The position numbers and the translations under genes were made by a program. Below the pieces are notes generated by a model. It was not told the origin of the DNA. It searched no databases and saw only the letters and a list, made by a program, of their open reading frames with translations. This document shows positions 1 to 10,744 of a DNA stretch of 47,837 bases, one piece after another; position 1 is the stretch's first letter, and the number at the start of each line of letters is the position of its first letter. The DNA is from Leadbetterella sp. (GTDB lineage Bacteria; Bacteroidota; Bacteroidia; Cytophagales; Spirosomataceae), in NCBI GenBank assembly GCA_021740125.1, contig JAIPAJ010000005.1, positions 1 through 47,837 of the forward strand, given 5' to 3'.

Positions 1-534
1 ACCATGTTTATGGGCGAAGAACAAGGCTTGTTAGGCTCAAGGTATATGGTAAAAAAATATATGGAAACCAATCAGCTCGAAAATGTAAAGCTGATGATGA
101 ACCTCGATATGGTGAACAACACCATGGGCTTTAATGCTGGCGGAAATGATGCTTTGAAAACAAAAATGGATGAAATTGGCGAAATTATAAATCAGATTGA
201 TCCAGAATATAAAAACACGAATAGGAATTCTGCAGGTTTGCATAGTGATAACCAGCCGTTTATGCTTAGGGGTGTTTCTACTTGTTCTCCATCTGGCAAT
301 TTTCCAGTTAAAGCTTACAATTGCTACCATGCCAACTGCGATAGGTTTGACTTGATAAATAAGGACCAAATTAAGAACAATGTGCGGTTTACGGCTATGA
401 TGCTTTATGCACTCGCAAACTTAGATGACCTGCCCGCCAAAAATAAATCGGATGAGGAAACTAAAGAATTTTTAACAAAACAAAATCTAAAGAAAGAGCT
501 AATTATAGGAAAGGATTGGCGTTGGGAACAATAA
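1..534 (+). CDS. M28 family metallopeptidase, C-terminal part (5' truncated by window edge)
   Basis: Open from base 1; TMFMGEEQGLLGS, NLDMVNN and SDNQPFMLRGVST resemble M28 aminopeptidase motifs. Confidence 0.85.
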   Translation, partial: TMFMGEEQGLLGSRYMVKKYMETNQLENVKLMMNLDMVNNTMGFNAGGNDALKTKMDEIGEIINQIDPEYKNTNRNSAGLHSDNQPFMLRGVSTCSPSGNFPVKAYNCYHANCDRFDLINKDQIKNNVRFTAMMLYALANLDDLPAKNKSDEETKEFLTKQNLKKELIIGKDWRWEQ

Positions 535-550
535 ATGCAATATAAATAAT

Positions 551-2095
551 ATGTTATCCACAACATTTGGTGCTGCTGTTTACGGTGTAAATGCAGCCTT
601 AATAACAGTAGAAGTCAGTGTTTTAAAAGGAGGGTTTGGAGTGAGTGTAGTTGGATTGCCAGACAACGCAGTAAGAGAGAGCCTACAAAGAATAGATGCC
701 GCTTTAAAGAATGGAGGCTTCGAACTTTCGAGATATAAAACCATTATCAACTTGGCACCTGCCGATATAAGAAAGGAAGGCTCAGCATACGATTTGCCTA
801 TTGCAGTGTGTATGCTTACTTCTGGAGGAAAACTAGAATATGAAAAAGACCTTAAAGAATATGTGATACTTGGTGAATTGTCTTTAGATGGTAAACTGAG
901 GCCAATAAAAGGAGTTTTGCCTATTGCCATAGAAGCTCGAACAAACAAACTCAAGGGTTTTATTTTGCCTAAAGAAAATGCTCTTGAGGCTTCTATTGTA
1001 AATAATCTGGACGTAATACCTGTAGAAACCTTGCAAGAGGCAGTAGGTTTTTTGACAGGTGAAATAGACATAAAACCCCTCATCACCGATACCAGAGATA
1101 TTTTCTACCATACAATTAATGAGTATGAAGCCGATTTCTCTCACGTTCAAGGTCAAGAAAACATCAAAAGAGCTTTAGAAATAGCCGCAGCGGGAGGACA
1201 TAATGCCATCATGATAGGCCCTCCAGGTGCTGGTAAAACCATGTTGGCCAAGCGGCTACCTTCCATTTTGCCACCTCTTACTTTGATGGAAGCATTGGAA
1301 ACTACCAAGATACATTCTGTTGCGGGTAAATTAGATTCTTCCTCCTCTTTAATTTCAAGGAGGCCATTTAGGAATCCACACCATACCATTTCAGATGCGG
1401 CCTTGGTCGGTGGAGGGAGTTTTCCGCAACCAGGAGAAATATCTTTGGCCCATAACGGTGTTTTGTTTTTGGACGAATTACCAGAATTCAAACGAACCGT
1501 ACTGGAAGTAATGCGTCAACCATTGGAAGAGCGTAAGGTCGTAATTTCAAGGACCCGATTGGCCGTAGAATTTCCGTCGAGTTTTATGCTTATTGCTAGC
1601 ATGAATCCTTGCCCTTGTGGATATTATAATCATCCAGAAAAGGATTGTACCTGTCCGCCCGGAGCCGTGGAGAAGTATTTGAACAAAATATCAGGTCCGC
1701 TTTTGGATAGAATTGATCTGCACGTAGAGGTTACGCCAGTAAGTTTTGATGAAATATCTTCAACCCGAAAAAATGAGACCTCCTCAGAAATAAGGGAGCG
1801 AGTAGTAAAAGCCAGAGAAATCCAGATCGAGCGATTTAAATCGTTTGAGGAAATTCACTCCAACGCCATGATGCCTGCCGAAATGGTGAAAAAAATATGT
1901 GAAATTAGCGACCCAGGAAAAGCACTTTTAAAAAAAGCCATGGAACGTTTAGGTCTTTCAGCAAGAGCTTACGACCGAATTCTGAAAGTATCCAGAACCA
2001 TTGCAGATTTAGCAGGAACAGAGGAAATAAGAATAGAGCACCTCGCCGAAGCCATACAATATAGGAGTTTAGATAGAGAAAATTGGGCTGGGTGA
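551..2095 (+). CDS. comM: YifB/ComM family Mg-chelatase-like AAA ATPase
   Basis: 514 aa; Walker A GPPGAGKTMLAKRLPSILPP, FRNPHHTISDAALVGGG, LFLDELPEF, MNPCPCGYYNHPEKDCTC. Confidence 0.95.
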   Translation: MLSTTFGAAVYGVNAALITVEVSVLKGGFGVSVVGLPDNAVRESLQRIDAALKNGGFELSRYKTIINLAPADIRKEGSAYDLPIAVCMLTSGGKLEYEKDLKEYVILGELSLDGKLRPIKGVLPIAIEARTNKLKGFILPKENALEASIVNNLDVIPVETLQEAVGFLTGEIDIKPLITDTRDIFYHTINEYEADFSHVQGQENIKRALEIAAAGGHNAIMIGPPGAGKTMLAKRLPSILPPLTLMEALETTKIHSVAGKLDSSSSLISRRPFRNPHHTISDAALVGGGSFPQPGEISLAHNGVLFLDELPEFKRTVLEVMRQPLEERKVVISRTRLAVEFPSSFMLIASMNPCPCGYYNHPEKDCTCPPGAVEKYLNKISGPLLDRIDLHVEVTPVSFDEISSTRKNETSSEIRERVVKAREIQIERFKSFEEIHSNAMMPAEMVKKICEISDPGKALLKKAMERLGLSARAYDRILKVSRTIADLAGTEEIRIEHLAEAIQYRSLDRENWAG

Positions 2096-2177
2096 GGGAA
2101 ATTGATTTAGTTCTGAACCATTAATAAGAATATTTCCTTAAAAATTAAGGTTTAAATTAAAAACTGATTAAAAATAT

Positions 2178-3407
2178 ATGGAAATCAAACCGCTAAGTTC
2201 TTACCAAAAATTCGTAATGGCCTTATTGGCTATCACTCAATTTACAGTTGTTCTAGATTTTATGGTAATGTCGCCGCTAGGTGATATTCTTATGAAGTCA
2301 CTGGTTATCAGTCCAAAGCAATTTGGAATTGCGGTGTCGAGTTACGCATTTAGTGCGGGTATTTCTGGATTATTGGCGGCAGGTTTTGCAGATAAATATG
2401 ATAGGAAAAAGCTTTTGGTGTTTTTCTATTTAGGTTTTATAGTGGGTACTTTTCTATGTGGAATAGCCCAAACATACGAAACCTTAGTAGCCGCCAGAAT
2501 ATTTACAGGAATTTTCGGCGGTGTAATGGGTTCCATAAGTATGGCCATCATTACCGATATATTTGAGCTTAATCAGCGTGGTAGGGTAATGGGCATAGTG
2601 CAAATGGGATTTGCCGCTAGTCAGGTATTAGGAATTCCAGTAGGCTTATATTTTGCTAATCTCTGGGGTTGGCACGCACCGTTTATGATGATTGTAATTT
2701 TGGCCATTGTTATCATAGTGGTTCTAATTGCCAAGCTTAAGCCTGTAAATGAACATCTTAAAATAAAGTCTGAAAGAAATTTTCTGTCTCATTTTAGGCA
2801 CGTTTTACTATTGAAAAACTATAGAATTGCGTTTCTTTCTACTGCATTACTTTCTATCGGAGGATATCTAATGATGCCGTTTGGAAGTGCTTTTGCGGTA
2901 AATAATTTGGGCGTTTTGCAGTCTCAACTACCCATAATTTTTATGTTTACGGGTGTTTCCTCTTTGATAGTTATGCCTTTGGTGGGCAAGTTGAGTGACA
3001 AATACAATAAATTCAAAATTTTTGTTTACGGTTCTATTTGGGCTTTAGTTTTTATATTGATTTATACAAACTTAGGCGTTACTCCGCTCTGGATAATTTG
3101 CATTTTGAACATATTGCTTTTTATGGGCATCATGTCAAGAATGATACCAGCTACTACTTTAACATCGGCAATACCCAATATGCAAGACCGTGGAGCTTTT
3201 ATGAGTATCAACGCCTCCTTGCAACAAATGGCGGGTGGCTTGGCCACGCTTTTGGCTGGAATAATCATTTTACAAAAAGATGCTCACAGCCCACTAGAAA
3301 ACTACCCCATTTTGGGAATAATCGGTGCTGTGGTGATGATTATCGCAGTTTGGTTTATTTATAGGGTATATAGAATAGTGAAAAATAAAGAAGCACAACC
3401 GATATAA
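2178..3407 (+). CDS. MFS transporter
   Basis: 409 aa, multiple hydrophobic helices; FADKYDRKKLL loop typical of MFS. Confidence 0.9.
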   Translation: MEIKPLSSYQKFVMALLAITQFTVVLDFMVMSPLGDILMKSLVISPKQFGIAVSSYAFSAGISGLLAAGFADKYDRKKLLVFFYLGFIVGTFLCGIAQTYETLVAARIFTGIFGGVMGSISMAIITDIFELNQRGRVMGIVQMGFAASQVLGIPVGLYFANLWGWHAPFMMIVILAIVIIVVLIAKLKPVNEHLKIKSERNFLSHFRHVLLLKNYRIAFLSTALLSIGGYLMMPFGSAFAVNNLGVLQSQLPIIFMFTGVSSLIVMPLVGKLSDKYNKFKIFVYGSIWALVFILIYTNLGVTPLWIICILNILLFMGIMSRMIPATTLTSAIPNMQDRGAFMSINASLQQMAGGLATLLAGIIILQKDAHSPLENYPILGIIGAVVMIIAVWFIYRVYRIVKNKEAQPI

Positions 3408-3427
3408 TCCGACTGTGCTTTATTTTG
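3391..3427. terminator. Hairpin between convergent MFS and dsbD genes (aagcaca...tgtgctt)
   Basis: 7-bp inverted repeat overlapping the MFS stop, followed by tatttt. Confidence 0.5.
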
Positions 3428-3446
3428 TAATAAAAACCTAAATTTC

Positions 3447-5414
3447 TTACTTAAACCCAGCCTTGCCTTTATCTAAGAATTTGATAAAATCAGCTTCACT
3501 GGAGTAACCGAGTGGTTCCAATAACTTCTCGCCGTTTGGATGTACAATAATGTAGTACGGCTGAGCATTGTTGTTATATTTGGTTATTTCCAAATCCATG
3601 TTTTTGTCGCCCACCGTGGTTTTTAACTCATCGTCGTAAGTAGAAGTGTATTGTTTTTCTTTTGGAAGCTCTTTTTTGTCATCCACATAAAGTGAAGCAA
3701 TGACAAAGTCCTCTTTTAGTCTTTTCAAAACTTCTGGTTTTGACCATACGTTTTCCTCCATTTTGCGGCAATTGGCACATGCATAACCTGTAAAATCTAT
3801 CAAAATTGGCTTGTTTATTTTTTTGGCATAAACTTGAGCGTCGTCAAAATCATAGAATCCAAATAGTTCGTGGGGCAAAGCTCGCATTTTGTCGGTGGGT
3901 AAATCCGAGGTTGTGGCACTCTGAGTAGAGATAGGCATTGGAGGTAAAATTCCAGAGAGTAAGCTTAATGATTTTCCTGTCACCCCAGGTAACATGTAGG
4001 CAGCTAAGCCTAGAAATATTGCAGCAAAAGCTATCCTTAAACCTCCTCTTTTCTCAATTTTATCGTCTTTTGAAAGTCTGATAAATCCTAAAATATATAT
4101 GCCGATAATGACCGCAATCACTATCCAAATCACTAAGAATACGTTTCTATGAATCAGATTCCAATGGTAGGCTAAATCAATATTACTTAAAAATTTTAAA
4201 GCGAGAGCAAATTCCAAGAATCCAAACACTGCTTTCAGTTCATTCAACCAACCGCCAGATTTTGGTAGGTTTTTTAACATTTGCGGAAACATAGCTAATC
4301 CAGAAAACACCAATGCAAAGGGTAGCCCAAATGCCAGCATTCCATATATTGGTCTTGTGACTTCGCCTTGAGCAGCGGCTATTAAAAGCGATCCCACAAA
4401 AGGAACAGTACAACTAAACGAAACCACAACCAGTGTCAAAGCCATAAAGAATATTCCAATGAGGCCTCCTTTGTCTGAAAGTCTATCAATTTTATTGACC
4501 GTTTCGTGAGGTAATACAATTTCAAAAGCTCCCAAAAGTGAAACCCCAAAAAGGATAAAAATCACAAAAAAGATTAAATTTGGTAGCCAATGTGTACTCA
4601 GAAAGTTAAGAAATGGAGCTCCAAAAGCCATTGTAATCAATCCCATAACACCAAAAATAGCCATGATAGAAATTCCGTAAAATATGGCTTTTGATTTTCC
4701 ATTGGCTTGCTTGGTGAAAAAACTAACGGTCATGGGCATGATTGGGTAGATGCATGGCATAAAAATGGATGCCAAACCAGCTCCAAATGCAATGAATAAA
4801 AACTGCCAAAGACTTTGTGCTTCTTTCATGGGTTCCTTCCATATGGTTTTAGTTGGTTCTTTTTCATTTAATACTATCGCAGTTTCATCCTTTTGATTCG
4901 TTAAAGTATCCGAATTTAAAGTATCTGAACTTTGTTCAATTTTGTTGGCTAAAATAGTGGAGGTTTTTATGTTAAAGACCTCATTTCCAGGCACACATTT
5001 ACCGTCAATATCTGTACAAGTTTGGTAAATAATTTTTCCAGAGATGGTAGGATTTTCCTCAAGAATCATCACTTTTTGAACAAATTTTCCAGATTCTTTG
5101 AAATAAGTAACATCACCACCCCAAACGTCATCAAACTTCTTTTTTGGATGAATTGGTTTTATTTTTCCGATTGCTCGAAACCCTTTCGACTTGTTGAATA
5201 CAAATTCAGTCACCGTTGGGCCTAATTCTGAACTAAAGTCTGATGAATATAAATACCAATCTTTTTGTATGGTAGCCGTAAATTCCACGTCGACAACATC
5301 GCCAACAGCAACTTTATCTTGTAAAACCTTGTATTTCCAAGTAGTGGGTTTTTCTAGTTGGGCAAAAGCTGAAAATGATATTAAAAGTAGAATTAGGACC
5401 TTCTTAAAATGCAT
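3447..5414 (-). CDS. dsbD: DsbD-like thiol:disulfide interchange protein (cytochrome c biogenesis transmembrane region plus C-terminal thioredoxin domain)
   Basis: 655 aa; N-terminal DsbD-alpha-like domain, membrane region with MPCIYPIMPMTVSFF, thioredoxin-like YACANCRKMEENVW. Confidence 0.9.
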   Translation of the reverse strand: MHFKKVLILLLISFSAFAQLEKPTTWKYKVLQDKVAVGDVVDVEFTATIQKDWYLYSSDFSSELGPTVTEFVFNKSKGFRAIGKIKPIHPKKKFDDVWGGDVTYFKESGKFVQKVMILEENPTISGKIIYQTCTDIDGKCVPGNEVFNIKTSTILANKIEQSSDTLNSDTLTNQKDETAIVLNEKEPTKTIWKEPMKEAQSLWQFLFIAFGAGLASIFMPCIYPIMPMTVSFFTKQANGKSKAIFYGISIMAIFGVMGLITMAFGAPFLNFLSTHWLPNLIFFVIFILFGVSLLGAFEIVLPHETVNKIDRLSDKGGLIGIFFMALTLVVVSFSCTVPFVGSLLIAAAQGEVTRPIYGMLAFGLPFALVFSGLAMFPQMLKNLPKSGGWLNELKAVFGFLEFALALKFLSNIDLAYHWNLIHRNVFLVIWIVIAVIIGIYILGFIRLSKDDKIEKRGGLRIAFAAIFLGLAAYMLPGVTGKSLSLLSGILPPMPISTQSATTSDLPTDKMRALPHELFGFYDFDDAQVYAKKINKPILIDFTGYACANCRKMEENVWSKPEVLKRLKEDFVIASLYVDDKKELPKEKQYTSTYDDELKTTVGDKNMDLEITKYNNNAQPYYIIVHPNGEKLLEPLGYSSEADFIKFLDKGKAGFK

Positions 5415-5475
5415 AAATGGTTTGTTCGTTTGAATATGAATACGTGTATTTATCAGGATTTGTTACCTTTCTAAC

Positions 5476-5517
5476 AAAAAGCCCCTCAAATTTATTTCAA
5501 TTTGAGAGGCTTTTTTT
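5476..5517 (-). terminator. Intrinsic terminator downstream of the PorP/SprF gene
   Basis: Inverted repeat gcccctcaaat...atttgagaggc flanked by A-run and T-run. Confidence 0.75.
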
Positions 5518-5532
5518 AATTTATATTAATAA

Positions 5533-6591
5533 TTAGAATTTTGGACAAGCCAATTCTTTCTTTCTTTGTTTCAAATAAGGGCTTTTATCATTATCAAATT
5601 TGTCCAATTGATAGGATATGGAAAACTCATGAGAGCCGCCAGTTCCTCTGCCTGCAGCTAAGCCTGAAATCGTAAAATCGTAACTATAACCTACAGAAAA
5701 ATTATCAAATCTGAAACCCACCAATGCAGCTATAGCGTCTTGATTAGGGAAATTATCAAAAACCTTTTTCAATGGTATACCTCTATATTGAAGTCCCAAT
5801 GTAAGTGGAGTATAAGTAGCGTATGCTCCTAAATCCAATTGAGAAAACTGCCCTTGTTTTTTGTATAAAAATGTTGGAGTTATGGTAAATTCTTTGTCCA
5901 TGTTACCCGAACTCGTTATCATGTGACTAAGATTAATATTGTAACCGCCATTTACAACTAGCTTTCTTGGTATACAATCGCCTGTAGCACAGCCATCTGC
6001 AGGGCTGTTATTTCTGAAATTCAATGTAGGTTGAGTGATATGATTTATCGATAAGCCAAGGAAAACCTTTGGGTTGTAAAACAAAAAGCCAGAACCTACA
6101 TCAAAACTGCGATCGGGTCTGTAAACTGCAGTCGCAAGAGGATCTGAAGAGGGATTGTTGGTAAAACCACTGTTGGAAAGTTGATCTCCGAATATAAGTC
6201 CATTAGAGTCAAAACTTCTTACAGCAAAGCTGCCTTGTAAGCCCATTCTGAGGAAGTTTTTGTCTCCTACCCTAAGCTGATAAGCATAAAGAGCCGTTAC
6301 CTCTGAGTTTTTAATTCTGTTTCCTTGGGCATCACTCATCATGGTAATACCTATTCCACTATTGGCTTTTTCAATAAAATGATCAACACTGACCACAGAG
6401 GTTATAAAGTTGGCGTTTAGTGAAGGCCATTGGTTTCTGTAATTAAAAATCAATCTTGGAGCATACCCCGAACCCGTAAAAGCAGGGTTGTGATATAAAG
6501 GAGCAGCATAAAATTGAGTAAACTGTGGATCTTGAGCAAGAGCCACACTCACTAAATTAGCCAATATCAATATTTGAAAAAGTCTTTTCAT
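5533..6591 (-). CDS. PorP/SprF family type IX secretion system membrane protein
   Basis: 352 aa; DPQFTQFYAAPLYHNPAFTGSGYAPRLIFNYRNQWPSL is the PorP/SprF hallmark. Confidence 0.95.
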   Translation of the reverse strand: MKRLFQILILANLVSVALAQDPQFTQFYAAPLYHNPAFTGSGYAPRLIFNYRNQWPSLNANFITSVVSVDHFIEKANSGIGITMMSDAQGNRIKNSEVTALYAYQLRVGDKNFLRMGLQGSFAVRSFDSNGLIFGDQLSNSGFTNNPSSDPLATAVYRPDRSFDVGSGFLFYNPKVFLGLSINHITQPTLNFRNNSPADGCATGDCIPRKLVVNGGYNINLSHMITSSGNMDKEFTITPTFLYKKQGQFSQLDLGAYATYTPLTLGLQYRGIPLKKVFDNFPNQDAIAALVGFRFDNFSVGYSYDFTISGLAAGRGTGGSHEFSISYQLDKFDNDKSPYLKQRKKELACPKF

Positions 6592-6868
6592 ACAGTTTTT
6601 TATGGAACAATTATTTAGACTTACAAATTTCGTTCCAAATTAATTTCTACTAAAACGTCGTTGCTTTTTAAAAGTTGTTTTGTTCTTTTTGAAACAATAA
6701 AAAAGTAAATTTCAACTAAATATAACTAAAATGAATCTCATATAGAAACAAAATATGGAAGGAAAGAGTTTTTTAGATTCTTTATCAGGGAATTAGGATA
6801 GAAATCAAAAATAAAAAGTATATTTAGTACGTTTTTTGCGTATATAATCTTAGCAAAATTAACCTTAA

Positions 6869-9505
6869 TTGAAAACTTGGGAAAAAATATGTCAAATACT
6901 CCTATTGATACTCTTTTTGGGAGTACCTAGAACTTTGCATGCCCAATTTTATGTAAGCCCAAAAGTTTGTATAGCTGACCTTTCAATGGACCCATCTACA
7001 GGTCAGATGATTGGATGCGAAAAAAGAACCTCTTTTTTTGATACTGAACCTTTATCAATTGCTTGGATGTGGGATTTTGGCGATTCAGGACAATCCAATT
7101 CAAGAAATCCTCAGTATGTTTATCAAGCTTCAGGACCATACACTGTTACGCTGACAAGGACTTTGGTTGGCGGAATAACAGAAACCAAAACAAAACAAAT
7201 TACTGTTGGCAAATATCCAACTCAGCCAAAATTTAATGATAAAATATCTGCAGACACTACTGTTTGTGAATCAAGTAGTTTAGAGTTGAATCCATTTAAG
7301 TTACAAATAGCAGGCAATGTAAAATATAGATGGTTTCCGACAGGAGACACCACAAAAACCATAACAGTTGATACGACTGGATGTTATTCCGTGGAAGTGT
7401 ATGATGCTATATCAGGTTGTTCTAGGAGTGCCAAAATAAATGTGAAGTTTTGTTTACAAGAAAGCAGTTCTGGCGGGGGCATTGAAAAATGGTTTTTTGG
7501 GAAAGGCGGAAGTTTAGAATTTGGCATCGAGGGCGATAGCACAGAAAGAGATTCACTGGCAGTTGAGGGTGATTTAAATCCGGATTTGCCGCTTGAAAAC
7601 CCTGCTTTTAAACCTAGCAATTCAAATGAAGTCAGCAAAGTGAATACCAGTGGAGCGGTGGCTATGGTTTATGACAAAAATACCAATTTGGTCTTTTACA
7701 CAGACGGTAACAAGCTATTTGCAGGCAGCGATGATACCGAAATACAAACTGCAAGTGGGGGGAATTTTAGTATTGGAAATACAAACAGTTCTCAAGGACT
7801 TATGATTGTACCCAAATCGAATTGTAATGCTTGCAATTATACAGAGTATTTCGTCCTTTCGCAAGATCCGTTGACCAAACTTTTGTCGTATTCAGTTGTG
7901 GACATGCGATATAATAACAGAAGAGGTGCAGTGGTAGAGCAGAATATCCCACTTTTGTTTACTGCTTCAGAGAAAATGGCGGGCATAAGGTCTAGCAACG
8001 ATTCTGCTTTTGTACTGTATTCATTTGATTATAAGAAAGGAGCATTTAATATTCTCACAATAGATTCTACTGGAATAAACACAACAGAACAAATTGTAGG
8101 AAGTTCTACATTAGATGTTTTATCAGCTACAGGATACATCGCTATTTCACCAAATGGACGAAAATTAGCTCATGGAGTTGTAATTAATGGTAAAAATTAT
8201 GTAGAGGTTTTTGATAGAAATTTAAATACCAATAGGCTTTCGGACCCGATACTGATAGACTTGGATGTGCCCGCACCGCCGACTGTTTATGGAGTGGCTT
8301 TTGGGTCAAATAGTGATATTCTCTACACCACAATAAAAGGTAATCCAGCATTAGGACAAGATTCTCAATTAATTCAATTGGCACTTTTTCTAGGCGATGC
8401 GGCCAGTATTTCAGATCAAAAAGAGATTATTTCGAGACGAAGAGAAGAGTTCGGAGCTTTGATGCTCGGGCCGGTTTATGGCATCGGTGAGAAATATCTT
8501 TATATGAGTGTAAATAACAAAGACTTTTTGCCCTATCTTCAAAATCCAGATGTTAAAGGCAATGCTGCCGTCGTGGGGCTTACTTATGTTGCTGGATCTG
8601 CAAGTTTTGGAGCCCCATTAGATGGTTTGGCTACTATGGGTTTGCCTAATATTCTAGCCCCTGTTGCCGAGCAAGAGGGAGATGGTATTACGGCAAATTA
8701 TAGTGGCAATTGCCAAAATTCTCCAACAGTATTTACCACACAAGGGATTTGCAGTCCAATGCGAAATAAAGTGACTTGGTATTTTGACGATGGAACCCAA
8801 AAAGAAGGTACACAAACGTCCTATACCTACACCAAGCCTGGTTGGCATACCATAAAAATGGTAGTAGAGGTTTTTCAGAAAAGCAAAATCAGCAGTGTGG
8901 TCAACAATCAGATTGTGGATAAACTTACTGAAACAGAATGTACAGAGGAAGAATACACTGGGACCATTTACATTAAACCAGCACCAATCTTAGATATTCC
9001 TGATAAATTATATATTTGTTTAGAAGAATTTGAGAAAAAACCATTTAGCCCTAATCCAAAAGGTGGAGATAGTTTCAAATACTTATGGACCACTATTTTA
9101 GATGCGTTTTTGTCAAATAATCCTACTTATATTTTCGATATACCAGCCACTTATAAACTTGAGGTAACGAACAACTTCGAATGTGTGGCAAAAGATAAAC
9201 TAACAATTCTTGAAGGTTGTGAACCAACCCTATTTTTACCAGATGTTTTTACTCCTAACGACGATAACATCAACAATGATTTTTCAATCATTCCTGCATA
9301 TATAACTGACTTCGATTTTAAGGTTTTTAACCGTTGGGGGGAGTTAGTGTTTAACTCTAAAAACCCTGAAATTAAATGGGATGGAAAGTTTAAAGGTAAG
9401 ATTTATGGTAATCAATTGTACCCTTACACCATCAATTATCGGTCTAAATATTTTCCTGAAAGAGGTCAATTACAGACAAGAGGGTCAATCTTGATTTTAA
9501 AATAA
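6869..9505 (+). CDS. Secreted PKD-domain protein with gliding-motility-associated (T9SS type B) C-terminal domain
   Basis: 878 aa; TTG start, signal peptide, PKD-like WDFGDSGQSNSRNPQYVY, C-term LFLPDVFTPNDDNINNDFSI...FKVFNRWGELVF...WDGKFKGK. Confidence 0.92.
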   Translation: MKTWEKICQILLLILFLGVPRTLHAQFYVSPKVCIADLSMDPSTGQMIGCEKRTSFFDTEPLSIAWMWDFGDSGQSNSRNPQYVYQASGPYTVTLTRTLVGGITETKTKQITVGKYPTQPKFNDKISADTTVCESSSLELNPFKLQIAGNVKYRWFPTGDTTKTITVDTTGCYSVEVYDAISGCSRSAKINVKFCLQESSSGGGIEKWFFGKGGSLEFGIEGDSTERDSLAVEGDLNPDLPLENPAFKPSNSNEVSKVNTSGAVAMVYDKNTNLVFYTDGNKLFAGSDDTEIQTASGGNFSIGNTNSSQGLMIVPKSNCNACNYTEYFVLSQDPLTKLLSYSVVDMRYNNRRGAVVEQNIPLLFTASEKMAGIRSSNDSAFVLYSFDYKKGAFNILTIDSTGINTTEQIVGSSTLDVLSATGYIAISPNGRKLAHGVVINGKNYVEVFDRNLNTNRLSDPILIDLDVPAPPTVYGVAFGSNSDILYTTIKGNPALGQDSQLIQLALFLGDAASISDQKEIISRRREEFGALMLGPVYGIGEKYLYMSVNNKDFLPYLQNPDVKGNAAVVGLTYVAGSASFGAPLDGLATMGLPNILAPVAEQEGDGITANYSGNCQNSPTVFTTQGICSPMRNKVTWYFDDGTQKEGTQTSYTYTKPGWHTIKMVVEVFQKSKISSVVNNQIVDKLTETECTEEEYTGTIYIKPAPILDIPDKLYICLEEFEKKPFSPNPKGGDSFKYLWTTILDAFLSNNPTYIFDIPATYKLEVTNNFECVAKDKLTILEGCEPTLFLPDVFTPNDDNINNDFSIIPAYITDFDFKVFNRWGELVFNSKNPEIKWDGKFKGKIYGNQLYPYTINYRSKYFPERGQLQTRGSILILK

Positions 9506-9586
9506 TATCAAATCTGAAAAGCTTTTAGCTCATTCTCCTTTATATTTGAACTTAGGTTAGTTTTTCCTGAAATTAATATTCTATAC

Positions 9587-10612
9587 ATGCGTCAAGATTT
9601 TTTAACTGGAAATGATGAGGGAATGAGCCCAGGAGAAAAAGACTTCGAAAGGGCACTAAGGCCTATTTCGTTTGACGATTTTGCAGGGCAAGATAAAATT
9701 TTAGAAAATCTCAAGGTTTTTGTTAAAGCAGCAAAAATGCGAAACGAGGCTTTAGATCATGTGCTGCTACATGGACCGCCTGGTTTGGGCAAAACAACAC
9801 TTTCACACATAGTAGCCAACGAATTAGGAGCCAGTCTTAAAATTACTTCAGGTCCTGTTTTGGACAAACCAAGTGATTTGGCGGGCTTACTAACTTCATT
9901 AGACACCAATGATGTACTTTTTATAGACGAGATACATCGTCTGAATCCCATCGTAGAAGAATATCTTTATTCGGCGATGGAAGATTACAAGATAGACATC
10001 ATGTTAGACTCTGGCCCAAATGCACGGAGCGTTCAGATTGGTCTAAATCCCTTCACTTTGGTTGGAGCCACCACTCGTTCAGGTTTACTTACATCTCCCC
10101 TGAGAGCCAGGTTTGGCATAAATGCCAGATTGGAATATTATGACGCCGAGCTTTTGAGTAAAATATTGGTGCGTTCTGCTCAAATACTCAATACACCAAT
10201 TGATGAAAAAGGGGCATTTGAAATTGCTCGAAGAAGTAGAGGAACACCCAGAATTGCCAATAATTTATTGCGTAGAACCCGTGATTTTGCTCAGGTAAAA
10301 GGCAATGGATTCATAACCATAGAAATAGCCGAAATGGCACTTACAGCTTTAGAAGTTGACCAAGATGGCCTTGATGAGATGGATAACAGGATTTTGTTGA
10401 CAATTGTAGAGAAATTTAAAGGTGGCCCAGTAGGATTATCTACTATAGCAACTGCGGTAGGAGAGGAGGCCGAAACCATTGAGGAAGTTTACGAGCCGTT
10501 TTTGATACAAGAAGGTTTTCTAAAAAGAACTGCCAGAGGGCGTGAAGCTACAGAAAAAGCGTACCGCCATTTGAATCTCGTTCCCAAATACAAATTAGGA
10601 GAGTTATTTTAG
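9587..10612 (+). CDS. ruvB: Holliday junction branch migration DNA helicase RuvB
   Basis: 341 aa; [63 protein letters not shown]. Confidence 0.98.
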   Translation: MRQDFLTGNDEGMSPGEKDFERALRPISFDDFAGQDKILENLKVFVKAAKMRNEALDHVLLHGPPGLGKTTLSHIVANELGASLKITSGPVLDKPSDLAGLLTSLDTNDVLFIDEIHRLNPIVEEYLYSAMEDYKIDIMLDSGPNARSVQIGLNPFTLVGATTRSGLLTSPLRARFGINARLEYYDAELLSKILVRSAQILNTPIDEKGAFEIARRSRGTPRIANNLLRRTRDFAQVKGNGFITIEIAEMALTALEVDQDGLDEMDNRILLTIVEKFKGGPVGLSTIATAVGEEAETIEEVYEPFLIQEGFLKRTARGREATEKAYRHLNLVPKYKLGELF

Positions 10613-10651
10613 ACTGAAAAAGTTTTATTTAGCATTTTTATTTTTATTTTT

Positions 10652-10698
10652 ATCACTGTATTTAGATTTTATTGTCTAAAAACAGTGATTTTCTTTTT
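10652..10698 (+). terminator. Intrinsic terminator downstream of ruvB
   Basis: Nested inverted repeat atcactgt-a-tttaga...tctaaa-a-acagtgat followed by ttttcttttt. Confidence 0.8.
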
Positions 10699-10744
10699 AA
10701 ATATCTATAAAACAGACCATTAATTATTATAAAATCGAATCTAT

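Noticed and set aside
580-1491. Antisense ORFs inside comM (580..1086, 884..1156, 1153..1491)
   Set aside because: Fully contained opposite an unambiguous AAA ATPase gene
3038-3364. 108-aa plus-strand ORF within the MFS gene
   Set aside because: Out-of-frame within a clear MFS transporter; no domain features
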